A DNA stretch of 18,185 nucleotides from an uncultured Burkholderiales bacterium (GTDB lineage: Bacteria; Pseudomonadota; Gammaproteobacteria; Burkholderiales; Thiobacillaceae). Position 1 is the stretch's first letter. Each line of letters starts with the position of its first letter. The notes under the pieces are model-generated. The model saw nothing but the letters and a program-made list of their open reading frames with translations, made no database searches and had not been told where the DNA came from. A program made the translations under genes and the position numbers. Positions 1 to 7,083 of the stretch are shown here, one piece after another. The DNA is taken from positions 1 through 18,185 of the forward strand of contig CALAMX010000151.1 in the NCBI GenBank assembly GCA_937925755.1, read 5' to 3'.

Positions 1-980
1 ATGTCGACGATGGGGATGACGCGCTCGTAGGCCATACGGGTGGGGCCGATGACACCCAGGGTGCCGACCACCTCGCCATTGACCTTGTAGGGGGCGGTGA
101 TGACGCTGCATTCGTCCAGGGGCGCGACACCGGATTCGGCGCCGATGAATAGCTGCACGCCAGAGGCGCGGTGGCCGATCTCCAGCAGTTGCAGCAGCTC
201 GGTGCGCTGCTCGAACAGACCGAACAGTTCGCGCAGTCGCCGCATGTCGGCGACGAGGTCTGGAGTGTTGAGGAGGTTGGCCTCGCCCGCCACCACGCAG
301 TCGGTGCTGGCGCTGCCGAAGGCCTCGGCACCGGTCTCAAGCACCGCTTCCATGAGCCGGCTGATGTCGGCCTTCAATTCGTGCAGCTCCTGCTGCAGGC
401 GGGGACGGACCTGTTCGATGCTCAGTCCGCTGAAGTGTTGGTTGAAAAAGTTCGCCGTGCGGGTGAGCTGGCTCGGGGTGTAGGGCTGTTGCGTCAGGAT
501 CACCCGGTTTTGCACCTCGCCGTCCATGGTCACCATGATCAGCAGGATACGCTTGTCGGACAGACGCAGGAATTCGATTTGGCGCAACTGCTGATTGCGC
601 CGTCTTGGGGTGAGCACCACGCCTGCATAGTGGGTCAGCTCGGCGAGCAGATGTGAGGCGGTGGTGACCAGACGTTGTGGATCATCCGGGGTGAGGCTGT
701 GCTGCAACTGATCGAGTTCGGCCCCCGCCAGCGGCTTGATGGTCAGTAGCGAGTCGACGAAAAAGCGGTAGCCGCGTACGGTGGGCACCCGCCCAGCGGA
801 GGTGTGTGGGCTGGTGATGTAGCCACCTTCCTCCAGATCGGCCATGATGTTGCGGATGGAGGCCGGCGACAGGTTCAGCCCGGTCTGCCGCGAGAGCGTG
901 CGCGAGCCGACCGGATGGCCGTCCTCGATGTAACGCTCGACTAGGGTCTTGAGCAGGATGCGGGCGCGCTCGTTGAGCAT
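1..980 (-). CDS. hrcA: Heat-inducible transcription repressor HrcA (partial, C-terminus off left edge)
   Basis: Reading leftwards from the ATG at 980-978 gives about 326 uninterrupted codons. The last ~20 residues of a usual 340-350-residue HrcA lie outside the window. The N-terminus (MLNERARILLKTLVERYI, then DGHPVGSRTLSR) is the winged-helix DNA-binding domain. The segment SPASIRNIMADLEEGGYI followed by SPHTSAGRVPT is characteristic of the family. The C-terminal part contains NGEVVGTLGVIGPTRMAYER, typical of the GAF-like dimerisation domain. HrcA represses chaperone operons by binding the CIRCE inverted repeat and is kept folded by GroEL (family knowledge). No CIRCE is visible in this window, so its targets lie elsewhere. 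It is divergent from nadK with 60 bp between the starts. No strong ribosome-binding site precedes the ATG, but the start fits the family N-terminus. Confidence 0.93.
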   Translation of the reverse strand, partial: MLNERARILLKTLVERYIEDGHPVGSRTLSRQTGLNLSPASIRNIMADLEEGGYITSPHTSAGRVPTVRGYRFFVDSLLTIKPLAGAELDQLQHSLTPDDPQRLVTTASHLLAELTHYAGVVLTPRRRNQQLRQIEFLRLSDKRILLIMVTMDGEVQNRVILTQQPYTPSQLTRTANFFNQHFSGLSIEQVRPRLQQELHELKADISRLMEAVLETGAEAFGSASTDCVVAGEANLLNTPDLVADMRRLRELFGLFEQRTELLQLLEIGHRASGVQLFIGAESGVAPLDECSVITAPYKVNGEVVGTLGVIGPTRMAYERVIPIVD

Positions 981-1026
981 GGCTGGGGCAAGGATGCTAG
1001 GGTCACTGAGGGAACCTCGTGCATCC

Positions 1027-1032
1027 TATAAT
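1027..1032 (+). promoter_or_regulatory. Perfect -10 hexamer immediately upstream of nadK
   Basis: A consensus TATAAT lies 8 nt before the nadK ATG at 1041. If it is used, transcription would begin only a few bases before, or at, the start codon, so the message would be nearly leaderless. No good -35 hexamer is found 16-19 bp upstream (the region reads gtcactgag). The site could also be a chance match in the short hrcA-nadK gap. Confidence 0.4.
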
Positions 1033-1040
1033 TTCATGGC

Positions 1041-1916
1041 ATGAACGTGAAATTCAAGACGATCGGTATCGTTGGCAAATATTATGGGGCCAGTGGCTGC
1101 GGCGCGGTCAGGCGTCTGGCAGATGATCTCCTCGGACGCGGACATGAGGTGCTGATCGCAGCCCACACCGCCGAGGTCTGCCAGATCACCAACCACAAGA
1201 CCGCCACCCTGCACGAGATCGGAAAGAGGGCTGATCTCGCCATCGTCCTGGGCGGCGACGGCACACTGCTCAACGTCGCGCGCAATCTGGTGGACTACCA
1301 GGTGCCGCTCATTGGTGTCAACCAGGGGCGACTGGGCTTTCTCGCCGACGTCTCGGTGGACACCATGATCCCGACCCTGGAGGAGATGCTCTCGGGTGGA
1401 TATGTCGCCGAGGACCGCATCCTGCTCACCGCCAGCGTCGAGCGCAACGACGACGTGCTTTATGCGACCCATGCCTTCAATGACGTGGTGGTGAGCAAGA
1501 GCACGCTGGGGCGGCTGATCGAGTTCGAGGTCTACATCGACGACCAGTTCGTCTACAGCCAGCGCGCCGATGGCCTGGTGGTGGCCTCGCCCACCGGCTC
1601 GACCGCCTATGCCCTGTCGGCCGGCGGCCCCATCCTACACCCGACGCTGGAGGCCTTCGTTTTGATCCCCATCTGTCCGCACACCCTCTCGGCGCGCCCC
1701 ATCGCCATCAACAGCCGCTCCGAGGTCGAGGTCAACCTGATCCATGCCGACGATGCCCGTGTGCACTTCGACGGTCAGCAGCATGCCGACCTCATGGTCG
1801 GTGATCGGGTGGTCATCCAGCGTGCCAAGAATACCGTGCGCCTGCTGCATCCAGAGGACCACAACTACTACGACACCCTGCGGCAGAAGCTGCACTGGGG
1901 CGAGAAGTTATCCTGA
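1041..1916 (+). CDS. nadK: NAD kinase
   Basis: A 291-residue protein, the usual length for bacterial NAD kinase (about 292 in E. coli). It phosphorylates NAD+ at the 2'-OH of the adenosine ribose using ATP, giving NADP+ in the cytosol. The diagnostic GGDGTLL motif sits near residue 73. It is followed by GVNQGRLGFLAD, the HAFNDVVVSK segment (NAD-binding Asn-Asp), the glycine-rich ADGLVVASPTGSTAYALSAG, and CPHTLSARPI. The ATG at 1041 is chosen because an ATG at 1036 stops after two codons and because the N-terminal KTIGIVGKYYG aligns with the family start. recN follows 43 nt downstream on the same strand, so the two are probably co-transcribed. Confidence 0.96.
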   Translation: MNVKFKTIGIVGKYYGASGCGAVRRLADDLLGRGHEVLIAAHTAEVCQITNHKTATLHEIGKRADLAIVLGGDGTLLNVARNLVDYQVPLIGVNQGRLGFLADVSVDTMIPTLEEMLSGGYVAEDRILLTASVERNDDVLYATHAFNDVVVSKSTLGRLIEFEVYIDDQFVYSQRADGLVVASPTGSTAYALSAGGPILHPTLEAFVLIPICPHTLSARPIAINSRSEVEVNLIHADDARVHFDGQQHADLMVGDRVVIQRAKNTVRLLHPEDHNYYDTLRQKLHWGEKLS

Positions 1917-1959
1917 TGCCGGTGAGAAACCGCATGCATCGCCCGCGACTCGTGCCCCC

Positions 1960-3618
1960 ATGCTGCTCGCCCTGACCCTGGTCGACTACATCCTGGTCGA
2001 TCGGCTGGAGCTGACCCTGCAGCCGGGCTTTACCGTCCTGACCGGCGAGACGGGGGCGGGTAAGTCCATCCTGCTCGATGCCGTGGGGTTGCTCCTCGGC
2101 GACCGGGCCGACGCCACGGTCATCCGCAGCGGCGCCCAGCGGGCGGAGATCAGCGCCGAGTTCTCGCTGGTTGCCACCCCCGAGGTCGGCCATTGGCTCA
2201 ACGAAAACGGCTTCGATGGGGATGCCGAGACGCTGCTCGTGCGGCGCGTCATCGAAGCCAATGGCCGCTCGCGCGCCTACATCAACGGCAGCCCGGCCAC
2301 CCTGCAGCAACTGCGCGAGGTCGGCGGACGGCTGGTGGACATCTACGGTCAGCACGCCCACTACTCCCTGCTGCGCCCGGAGGTTGAGCGTGGTCTACTC
2401 GACGCCTATGGCGGCTGCAGTGCGCTGGCAACGCAGACGGCCGTGGCCTGGCGGGCCTGGCGTGAGGCGCAAAGGCGGCGCCAGGAGGCCGAGCAGCGCA
2501 CCGCGGCGGCGGCGGGCGAGCGGGAGACCCTGGGTTGGCTGATCGAGACGCTCACCCAGTTGGACTTCCAGGCCGAGCAGTGGCAGACGCTGCAAATGGA
2601 ACACAAGCGTCTCGCACACGCGGCCGAGCTTTTGAGCGGTGCTCAGGCGGTCATCGCCCTGCTCGACGAAGACGGCGACGGCGTCCTGACACGACTCAAG
2701 ACGGCCAGGGCGCGCCTCGATGAGCTCACCGGCTTCGACCCACGCTTGGCGGGCTGTGCCCAGATGCTGGAAGAGGGGTTGATCCAGGTACAGGAGGCGG
2801 TGCGCGAACTGACCCGCTACGCCGATCGTGTGGAACTGGACCCCGCTGCCCTGGCGGCGGCGGAGGCGCGGATCGCCCAGGTGATGGGGGTCGCCCGCCG
2901 GCTGCGCTGCGCCCCTGAAGAATTGCCGCAGCAACTGGAGGAGGCCCGACTCAAACTGGCAGCGCTCACCGCCGAGGCCGATCCCGAGACCCTCGCCAGG
3001 GCGGAGGCCGAGGCCGCCAACGCCTATCAAGTCGCGGCGAGGGCCTTGTCCGCCTGCCGGCAAGCCGCCGCCGCGCCACTGTCCGCGGCGGTGACGGCTG
3101 CCATGCAGCGCCTGGCCATGGCCGGCGGCCGCTTGGAGGTGACGCTCAACCCCTGTGGACCGGAATCCGGCGGCCTGGAGACGGTGGAATTTCGCGTAGC
3201 ACCGCACCCGGCGCAGGAATTGCGTCCCCTGGCCAAGACGGCCTCGGGGGGCGAGCTCTCGCGCATCGGTCTGGCCCTGCAGACCGTGCTGGCCGGGCGC
3301 TCCGGGGCTCCTACGCTGATCTTCGACGAGGTCGACGCCGGCATCGGCGGCGGGGTGGCGGAGGTGGTGGGGCGACTCCTCGCCGAAGTCGCGCGCGATC
3401 GACAGGTGCTGTGCGTCACCCATCTACCGCAGGTGGCCGCACGCGCCGACCATCACTGGCGGGTGCGCAAGAGCACCGAGGACGGCATGGCTCGCAGCCG
3501 GATCGATGTCTTGAGCCCCGCCGCGCGGGTGGACGAGATCGCACGCATGCTCGGTGGTGTCAAGCTGACTGAACTGACACGCCGCCACGCAAAAGAGATG
3601 CTGCAGCAGAACGAATGA
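1960..3618 (+). CDS. recN: DNA repair protein RecN (SMC-like ATPase)
   Basis: A 552-residue protein, matching E. coli RecN (553). The open frame extends further upstream, but that part overlaps nadK out of frame. The ATG at 1960 gives the family N-terminus MLLALTLVDYILVDRLEL. Walker A is GETGAGKS at residues 29-36. A GQHAHYSLL segment is typical of RecN. A long Ala/Glu/Gln-rich coiled coil fills the middle. The ABC signature SGGELSRIGLALQ, Walker B TLIFDEVDAGIGG and H-loop VTHLPQVAARADHHW follow in order. RecN acts early in RecA-dependent double-strand-break repair and is usually SOS-induced (family knowledge). I see no LexA-type CTGT-N8-ACAG box just upstream, so it may depend on the nadK promoter. 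It converges on fur with 12 bp between the stops. Confidence 0.96.
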   Translation: MLLALTLVDYILVDRLELTLQPGFTVLTGETGAGKSILLDAVGLLLGDRADATVIRSGAQRAEISAEFSLVATPEVGHWLNENGFDGDAETLLVRRVIEANGRSRAYINGSPATLQQLREVGGRLVDIYGQHAHYSLLRPEVERGLLDAYGGCSALATQTAVAWRAWREAQRRRQEAEQRTAAAAGERETLGWLIETLTQLDFQAEQWQTLQMEHKRLAHAAELLSGAQAVIALLDEDGDGVLTRLKTARARLDELTGFDPRLAGCAQMLEEGLIQVQEAVRELTRYADRVELDPAALAAAEARIAQVMGVARRLRCAPEELPQQLEEARLKLAALTAEADPETLARAEAEAANAYQVAARALSACRQAAAAPLSAAVTAAMQRLAMAGGRLEVTLNPCGPESGGLETVEFRVAPHPAQELRPLAKTASGGELSRIGLALQTVLAGRSGAPTLIFDEVDAGIGGGVAEVVGRLLAEVARDRQVLCVTHLPQVAARADHHWRVRKSTEDGMARSRIDVLSPAARVDEIARMLGGVKLTELTRRHAKEMLQQNE

Positions 3619-3630
3619 GCCTTGTCCGTC

Positions 3631-4062
3631 TTACTCGGGTTTTTTGTAGGGGCAATCCGGCTTGGCGCAGTCGACGTACAGATACAGACAGTGATCGTGC
3701 AGCCTGAAACCGCGCGCCTCGGCGATCTGCCGCTGGCGCTGCTCGATCTCGGCATCGTAGAACTCCTCCACCCGTCCGCACTGCAGACACAGTAGGTGGT
3801 CATGGTGGCCGCCCTTGTTGAGTTCGTACACCGCCTTGTCGTTGTCGAAGTGGTGACGGATGAGCAGCCCGGCCTGCTCGAACTGGGTCAGCACCCGATA
3901 GACCGTGGCCAGCCCGATGTCCTCCTGCTCCTTTAGCAGCAGCCGATAGACCTCGTCCGCCGTGAGATGGCGCTTCTCCGCCTGCTCGAACAGGCTCAGG
4001 ATGCGTATGCGCGGGCCCGTCGCCTTGAGCCCCATGCTTTTCAGTTGTTCGCCGCTGGCCAT
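3631..4062 (-). CDS. fur: Ferric uptake regulator Fur
   Basis: A 143-residue protein from the ATG at 4062-4060, close to E. coli Fur (148). A longer in-frame start at 4116 would add 18 residues that do not resemble Fur and would run through the promoter. The N-terminal winged helix contains KATGPRIRILSLFEQ and the recognition helix region GLATVYRVLTQFEQAGLL. Metal-site residues are present: His32, Glu80, the HHDH cluster at 86-89 and His124. Structural zinc cysteines are paired as C92/C95 and C132/C137. Fe(II)-loaded Fur represses iron-acquisition genes in the cytosol. The gene is divergent from bamE with overlapping -10 elements and convergent with recN. No classic 19-bp Fur box is visible in its promoter. 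Confidence 0.96.
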   Translation of the reverse strand: MASGEQLKSMGLKATGPRIRILSLFEQAEKRHLTADEVYRLLLKEQEDIGLATVYRVLTQFEQAGLLIRHHFDNDKAVYELNKGGHHDHLLCLQCGRVEEFYDAEIEQRQRQIAEARGFRLHDHCLYLYVDCAKPDCPYKKPE

Positions 4063-4065
4063 GGT

Positions 4066-4096
4066 GTGACGTTGTGTGTATGCCCACGCTATCATA
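4066..4096. promoter_or_regulatory. Overlapping divergent promoters of fur and bamE
   Basis: In the 71-bp gap between the two starts, the plus strand reads TATCAT at 4090-4095, a 4-5/6 match to a -10. It is preceded by GTGACG at 4066-4071 with an 18-bp spacer, a fair -35 for bamE. The minus strand of 4091-4096 reads TATGAT, a good -10 for fur. The two -10 elements physically overlap, so the genes probably compete for RNA polymerase. The fur -35 is poor. This is a sequence match only. Confidence 0.45.
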
Positions 4097-4133
4097 ACGC
4101 GGATGTGGGCACCCACGCCCGGATTGATGAGCC

Positions 4134-4484
4134 ATGAAAAAGATCACGCTAGCGGTTGCGCTATTCCTGGTCGGATGCAGCCTGAAAGACCCGATCGATC
4201 GCCTTCGACCCTACAAGATCGACATCCACCAGGGCAACGAGGTGACCCAGGCCATGCTCGACCAGCTCAAGCCCGGCATGACCCCTGCCCAGGTCCGTTA
4301 CATCCTCGGCACCCCGCTCATCGTCGATCCCTTTCATGTGGATCGCTGGGATTATGTCCTGCGGATTGAGCAAGCGGGCAAAGTGGTGGATCAACGCAGG
4401 GTGACGGTCATCTTTCGCGAGGGTCGCCTGCAGGGTATCCAGACGGACGGCCTGTCGGCCGCAGCGCAAGGAGATACGCCATGA
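4134..4484 (+). CDS. bamE: Outer membrane protein assembly factor BamE (SmpA/OmlA lipoprotein)
   Basis: A 116-residue lipoprotein, about the length of E. coli BamE (113). The signal sequence MKKITLAVALFLVGC ends in a lipobox LVGC, with the lipid-modified Cys at residue 15. The mature part carries the family hallmarks VTQAMLDQLKPGMTPAQVR, ILGTPLIVDPFH and RWDYVL. BamE is an accessory lipoprotein on the periplasmic face of the BAM complex, which inserts beta-barrels into the outer membrane. The stop overlaps the dapB start (ATGA), so the two are translationally coupled. The divergent fur-bamE arrangement is conserved in many Beta- and Gammaproteobacteria (known, not shown here). Confidence 0.95.
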   Translation: MKKITLAVALFLVGCSLKDPIDRLRPYKIDIHQGNEVTQAMLDQLKPGMTPAQVRYILGTPLIVDPFHVDRWDYVLRIEQAGKVVDQRRVTVIFREGRLQGIQTDGLSAAAQGDTP

Positions 4485-5284
4485 GTCGAAACGTCGTCAT
4501 TGCCGGCGCTTCCGGCCGGATGGGCCGGGCCCTGCTCGAGGCCTTGGCCAGTGCCCACGACCTGCGTCTTCACGCCGCCCTGGATCGCCCTGGGAGCCCG
4601 GCCATTGGCCGCGATGCGGGTGAGCTCGCCGGGGCTGCCCTGGGGATAGCGGTGATGGACGATGTTGCCAAGGCCCTCACTGGCGCGGACGTACTCATCG
4701 ATTTCACCCGCCCCGAGGCTACGCTCCATCATCTCACTGCCTGCCGCCGCGCCGGTGTGGCCATGGTGATCGGCACCACTGGCTTCGATACGGCGGGCCG
4801 CGAGGCCATCGCCGCGGCCGCCACCGAGATCCCCATCGTCTTTGCCCCCAACATGAGCGTCGGTGTGAATCTCGTCTTCAAACTGCTCGATACCGTCGCG
4901 CGGGTGCTCGCCGATGGCTATGACATCGAGATCATCGAGGCGCATCACCGGCACAAGGTCGATGCCCCCTCTGGTACGGCGCTCGCCATGGGCGAGGTGA
5001 TCGCTCGTGCCCTGGGACGCGATCTCAAGACCTGCGCGGTCTACGGCCGCGAAGGGGTCACCGGTGAGCGGCCGTCGCAGACCATCGGTTTTGCCACGGT
5101 ACGCGGCGGCGACATCGTCGGCGAGCACACTGCACTGTTCGCCGGTATCGGTGAACGGGTGGAGATCAGCCACAAGGCGAGCAGTCGTCTGACCTTTGCC
5201 TTGGGGGCCTTGCGCGCGGCGCGGTTCCTGGCCGGCAGGTCCGCGGGGCTCTACGACATGCAGGACGTGCTAGGACTGCGCTGA
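4481..5284 (+). CDS. dapB: 4-hydroxy-tetrahydrodipicolinate reductase
   Basis: A 267-residue protein, near the E. coli length (273). It performs the NAD(P)H-dependent reduction in the lysine/diaminopimelate pathway that leads to tetrahydrodipicolinate. The Rossmann loop GASGRMG is at residues 9-15. IGTTGF follows near residue 98, and APNMSVGVN is present. The signature HHRHKVDAPSGTA begins at His155; it contains the catalytic His-His pair and Lys159, and PSGT binds substrate. The Shine-Dalgarno AAGGAGA (4468-4474) lies 6 nt before the ATG, inside the end of bamE, with a 4-nt gene overlap. A hairpin with a short T-run follows the gene, so the bamE-dapB unit probably ends here. Confidence 0.97.
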   Translation: MSRNVVIAGASGRMGRALLEALASAHDLRLHAALDRPGSPAIGRDAGELAGAALGIAVMDDVAKALTGADVLIDFTRPEATLHHLTACRRAGVAMVIGTTGFDTAGREAIAAAATEIPIVFAPNMSVGVNLVFKLLDTVARVLADGYDIEIIEAHHRHKVDAPSGTALAMGEVIARALGRDLKTCAVYGREGVTGERPSQTIGFATVRGGDIVGEHTALFAGIGERVEISHKASSRLTFALGALRAARFLAGRSAGLYDMQDVLGLR

Positions 5285-5289
5285 GCGTC

Positions 5290-5316
5290 GAACACGGCTA
5301 GGGCAGGTCGTGTTTT
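5290..5316 (+). terminator. Possible intrinsic terminator after dapB
   Basis: AACACG (5291-5296) pairs with CGTGTT (5309-5314). The stem can be extended inwards and outwards with G-C and G-U pairs to about 10 bp around a 6-nt loop. It ends in TTTT. The structure lies 6 nt after the dapB stop. The U-run is short and several pairs are wobbles, so the call is tentative. Confidence 0.4.
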
Positions 5317-5440
5317 CAAGTTTGCGAAAGGCATGCCGATATCGCCGTGGTGCCTGAGTCAAGCCTCCTCATCATTTCTGATGCGCTTGAAGCTCGCGCC
5401 GCGACGACCGGGGCGTCTGTGGTCTCCGCTGGTGAGGACG

Positions 5441-5896
5441 ATGGCCAGAGGATGTGCGATTTTCCGGGTTGGCGGGCGTCAGCTAAGGAAGTGGTTTTGC
5501 CTGCTACTAATGCTGGGGTGGTGCGCGACTGTCCGCGCCATCGACGTCATCGCCCATCCCTCGGTGAGCATCTCGCAGCTCAGTCTCGTGCAGGCAAAGG
5601 GACTGTTCAGCATGCGTCAGACCCGCTGGCCAGATGGTCAACCTGCACGGGTGTTCGTCCTACCGGACGCGCACCCGATCCACAAGGCCTTTAGCAAGGA
5701 GATCCTCAACCTCTATCCCTACCAATTGCGCCAGACCTGGGATCGACAGGTCTACTCCGGTATCGGACAGGCGCCGGTGGAAGTGGTCTCCGAGGAAGAG
5801 ATGCTCAAGTATGTGGCCAATACGCCAGGCGCCATTGGTTACGTGAGGAAGGTCGATCCACATGATACTACTGTCCGCCACATTTTCGTTGAATAG
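5441..5896 (+). CDS. Small periplasmic PstS-like substrate-binding domain protein
   Basis: A predicted 151-residue secreted protein. The frame is open further upstream to an ATG at 5333. The ATG at 5441 is preferred because it is preceded by GGTGAGG and gives a normal signal peptide: basic n-region, hydrophobic WFCLLLMLGWCA, likely cleavage after TVRA. The mature part has features of the small phosphate-ABC-transporter-type substrate-binding proteins: a SQLSLVQAKGLFSMRQTRWPDG segment (insertion-loop-like), HPIHKAFSKEIL, SGIGQAPVEVVS and a closing TPGAIGYVRK. It is much shorter than full PstS and no ABC permease or ATPase genes are nearby. It is therefore probably a periplasmic sensor or ligand-presenting protein rather than a classic transporter part (inference). 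It overlaps the porin gene by 35 nt and so is probably coupled to it. The ligand is unknown. Confidence 0.8.
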   Translation: MARGCAIFRVGGRQLRKWFCLLLMLGWCATVRAIDVIAHPSVSISQLSLVQAKGLFSMRQTRWPDGQPARVFVLPDAHPIHKAFSKEILNLYPYQLRQTWDRQVYSGIGQAPVEVVSEEEMLKYVANTPGAIGYVRKVDPHDTTVRHIFVE

Positions 5897-7064
5897 ACAG
5901 TCCCTGGTTAAGGCATTGGTGCTCCCATGCCTGATCCAGGCAGGCGGCGCCGAGGCACTGGAAATCGGCGAAGGCATTCAACTCCATGGTTTCCTCAGCC
6001 AGGCTGCGGCAGTGACCGATCATAACAATGTGGGCGGCAAGAGCTCGCAGGGCGTGGCCTTGAACTTACGAGAGGTGGGGGGGAATGTCTCCTGGCGAGC
6101 GGATCCGGACTGGCTGGTCTCCGCCCAGGTATTGGCACGCTGGGCGGGTGGGGCGGATGACGGCGATGTCCGGCTGGACTATGGTTTTGTCGATCGCACC
6201 CTTAGCAGCGGTGAGGGCCGGTTTGGGGTCCAGCTCGGCAAGATCAAGAATCCTTACGGCCTGTATAACACGACGCGTGACGTCGCGCACACCCGACCGG
6301 GCATACTCATGCCCCAGTCCATCTACTGGGATCGGATCCGGGATTTCGTGCTCGCGGCACCGGGAATTTCGATCTACGGTGACACAAGTCGTGCTGCGTA
6401 CGGCATTGGTTGGCGTGTCAACGCCTTGACGCCCGCTGCGGACAGCAGGGAAGCGGAATTCATCACCTTTCTGCAGGAGCGCCCCGGCCATTTCAATGGC
6501 AAGACTTCCTGGTTGGGGCAAGTGATGTTCGAGTTCGACAACGATCGCTGGCGTCTGGCAGTGTCTGCAGGTGAGTTAGCCATGCGTTACAAACCAGACG
6601 GGATATCGGACTGGCAGGCAGGGAGCACATATTTCCGCCCACGTGCCTTGTCTTTGGAGTGCAACGGCGAGGAATGGTCATTCACTGCCGAATACTCGGA
6701 AACAGGCGTGCGTAGAAGGAGTTATGGCTTCACGGTTCCCGATAACACCGCACAGGCTTACTATATACAAGCCACTTGGCGTATCAAACCGCAATGGCAG
6801 GCCTATGCCCGTTACGATGTGCTTTACGCAGACAAGACCGACAAAAGAGGAGAACGCTTTTTTCTGAACACTGGATTGCCGAAGCACTTGGTTTTTTCCG
6901 AAGATATCACACTTGGGCTCCGCCACGATCTCGACAGCAGCTGGGCGTTTGCCATGGAAATTCACCATGTCATGGGGGCGGCATGGCTCCCGCGTACGGA
7001 CAACCCAGGTGTTCCGACCAAGGACTGGAATCTGCTGTTGCTGCAGGCAGCCTACCGCTTCTAG
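5862..7064 (+). CDS. Outer-membrane porin-like beta-barrel protein
   Basis: A 400-residue protein with an N-terminal signal-like stretch (KALVLPCLIQAGGAEA, cleavage near residue 32). The body alternates polar and aromatic residues as in beta-strands. The protein ends in AYRF: a terminal Phe with aromatic residues at alternate positions is the outer-membrane barrel sorting signal. The strand segment VQLGKIKNPYGLYN near residue 120 resembles porins of the general alginate/phosphate/DcaP-like type, but I cannot assign a subfamily. The ATG at 5862 has a strong GAGGAAGG ribosome site (5845-5852) inside the upstream gene. A TTG at 5889 would also give a signal peptide. A GGDEF-EAL sensor gene begins 19 nt after its stop, so the three genes form one operon. 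The role is probably diffusion of a small solute whose identity is not shown. Confidence 0.8.
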   Translation: MILLSATFSLNRQSLVKALVLPCLIQAGGAEALEIGEGIQLHGFLSQAAAVTDHNNVGGKSSQGVALNLREVGGNVSWRADPDWLVSAQVLARWAGGADDGDVRLDYGFVDRTLSSGEGRFGVQLGKIKNPYGLYNTTRDVAHTRPGILMPQSIYWDRIRDFVLAAPGISIYGDTSRAAYGIGWRVNALTPAADSREAEFITFLQERPGHFNGKTSWLGQVMFEFDNDRWRLAVSAGELAMRYKPDGISDWQAGSTYFRPRALSLECNGEEWSFTAEYSETGVRRRSYGFTVPDNTAQAYYIQATWRIKPQWQAYARYDVLYADKTDKRGERFFLNTGLPKHLVFSEDITLGLRHDLDSSWAFAMEIHHVMGAAWLPRTDNPGVPTKDWNLLLLQAAYRF

Positions 7065-7083
7065 CCACGACGCACCGTACAGC

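Noticed and set aside
97..656. Plus-strand open frames over hrcA
   Set aside because: The minus strand reads as a continuous HrcA; the plus frames are its complement and carry no motif.
981..1040. CIRCE operator for HrcA autoregulation
   Set aside because: The inverted repeat TTAGCACTC-N9-GAGTGCTAA is not present here, nor could I find it elsewhere in the window.
1900..1960. LexA/SOS box before recN
   Set aside because: No CTGT-N8-ACAG-like palindrome is visible; recN SOS control cannot be supported from this sequence.
2395..3423. 342-aa minus-strand open frame inside recN
   Set aside because: Antisense to recN, low-complexity Gly/Arg/Gln-rich shadow.
5297..5440. c-di-GMP riboswitch upstream of the signalling operon
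   Set aside because: I looked for conserved GEMM-type elements because the operon encodes a c-di-GMP enzyme, but saw no matching core; the stretch holds only the likely dapB terminator and the leader.
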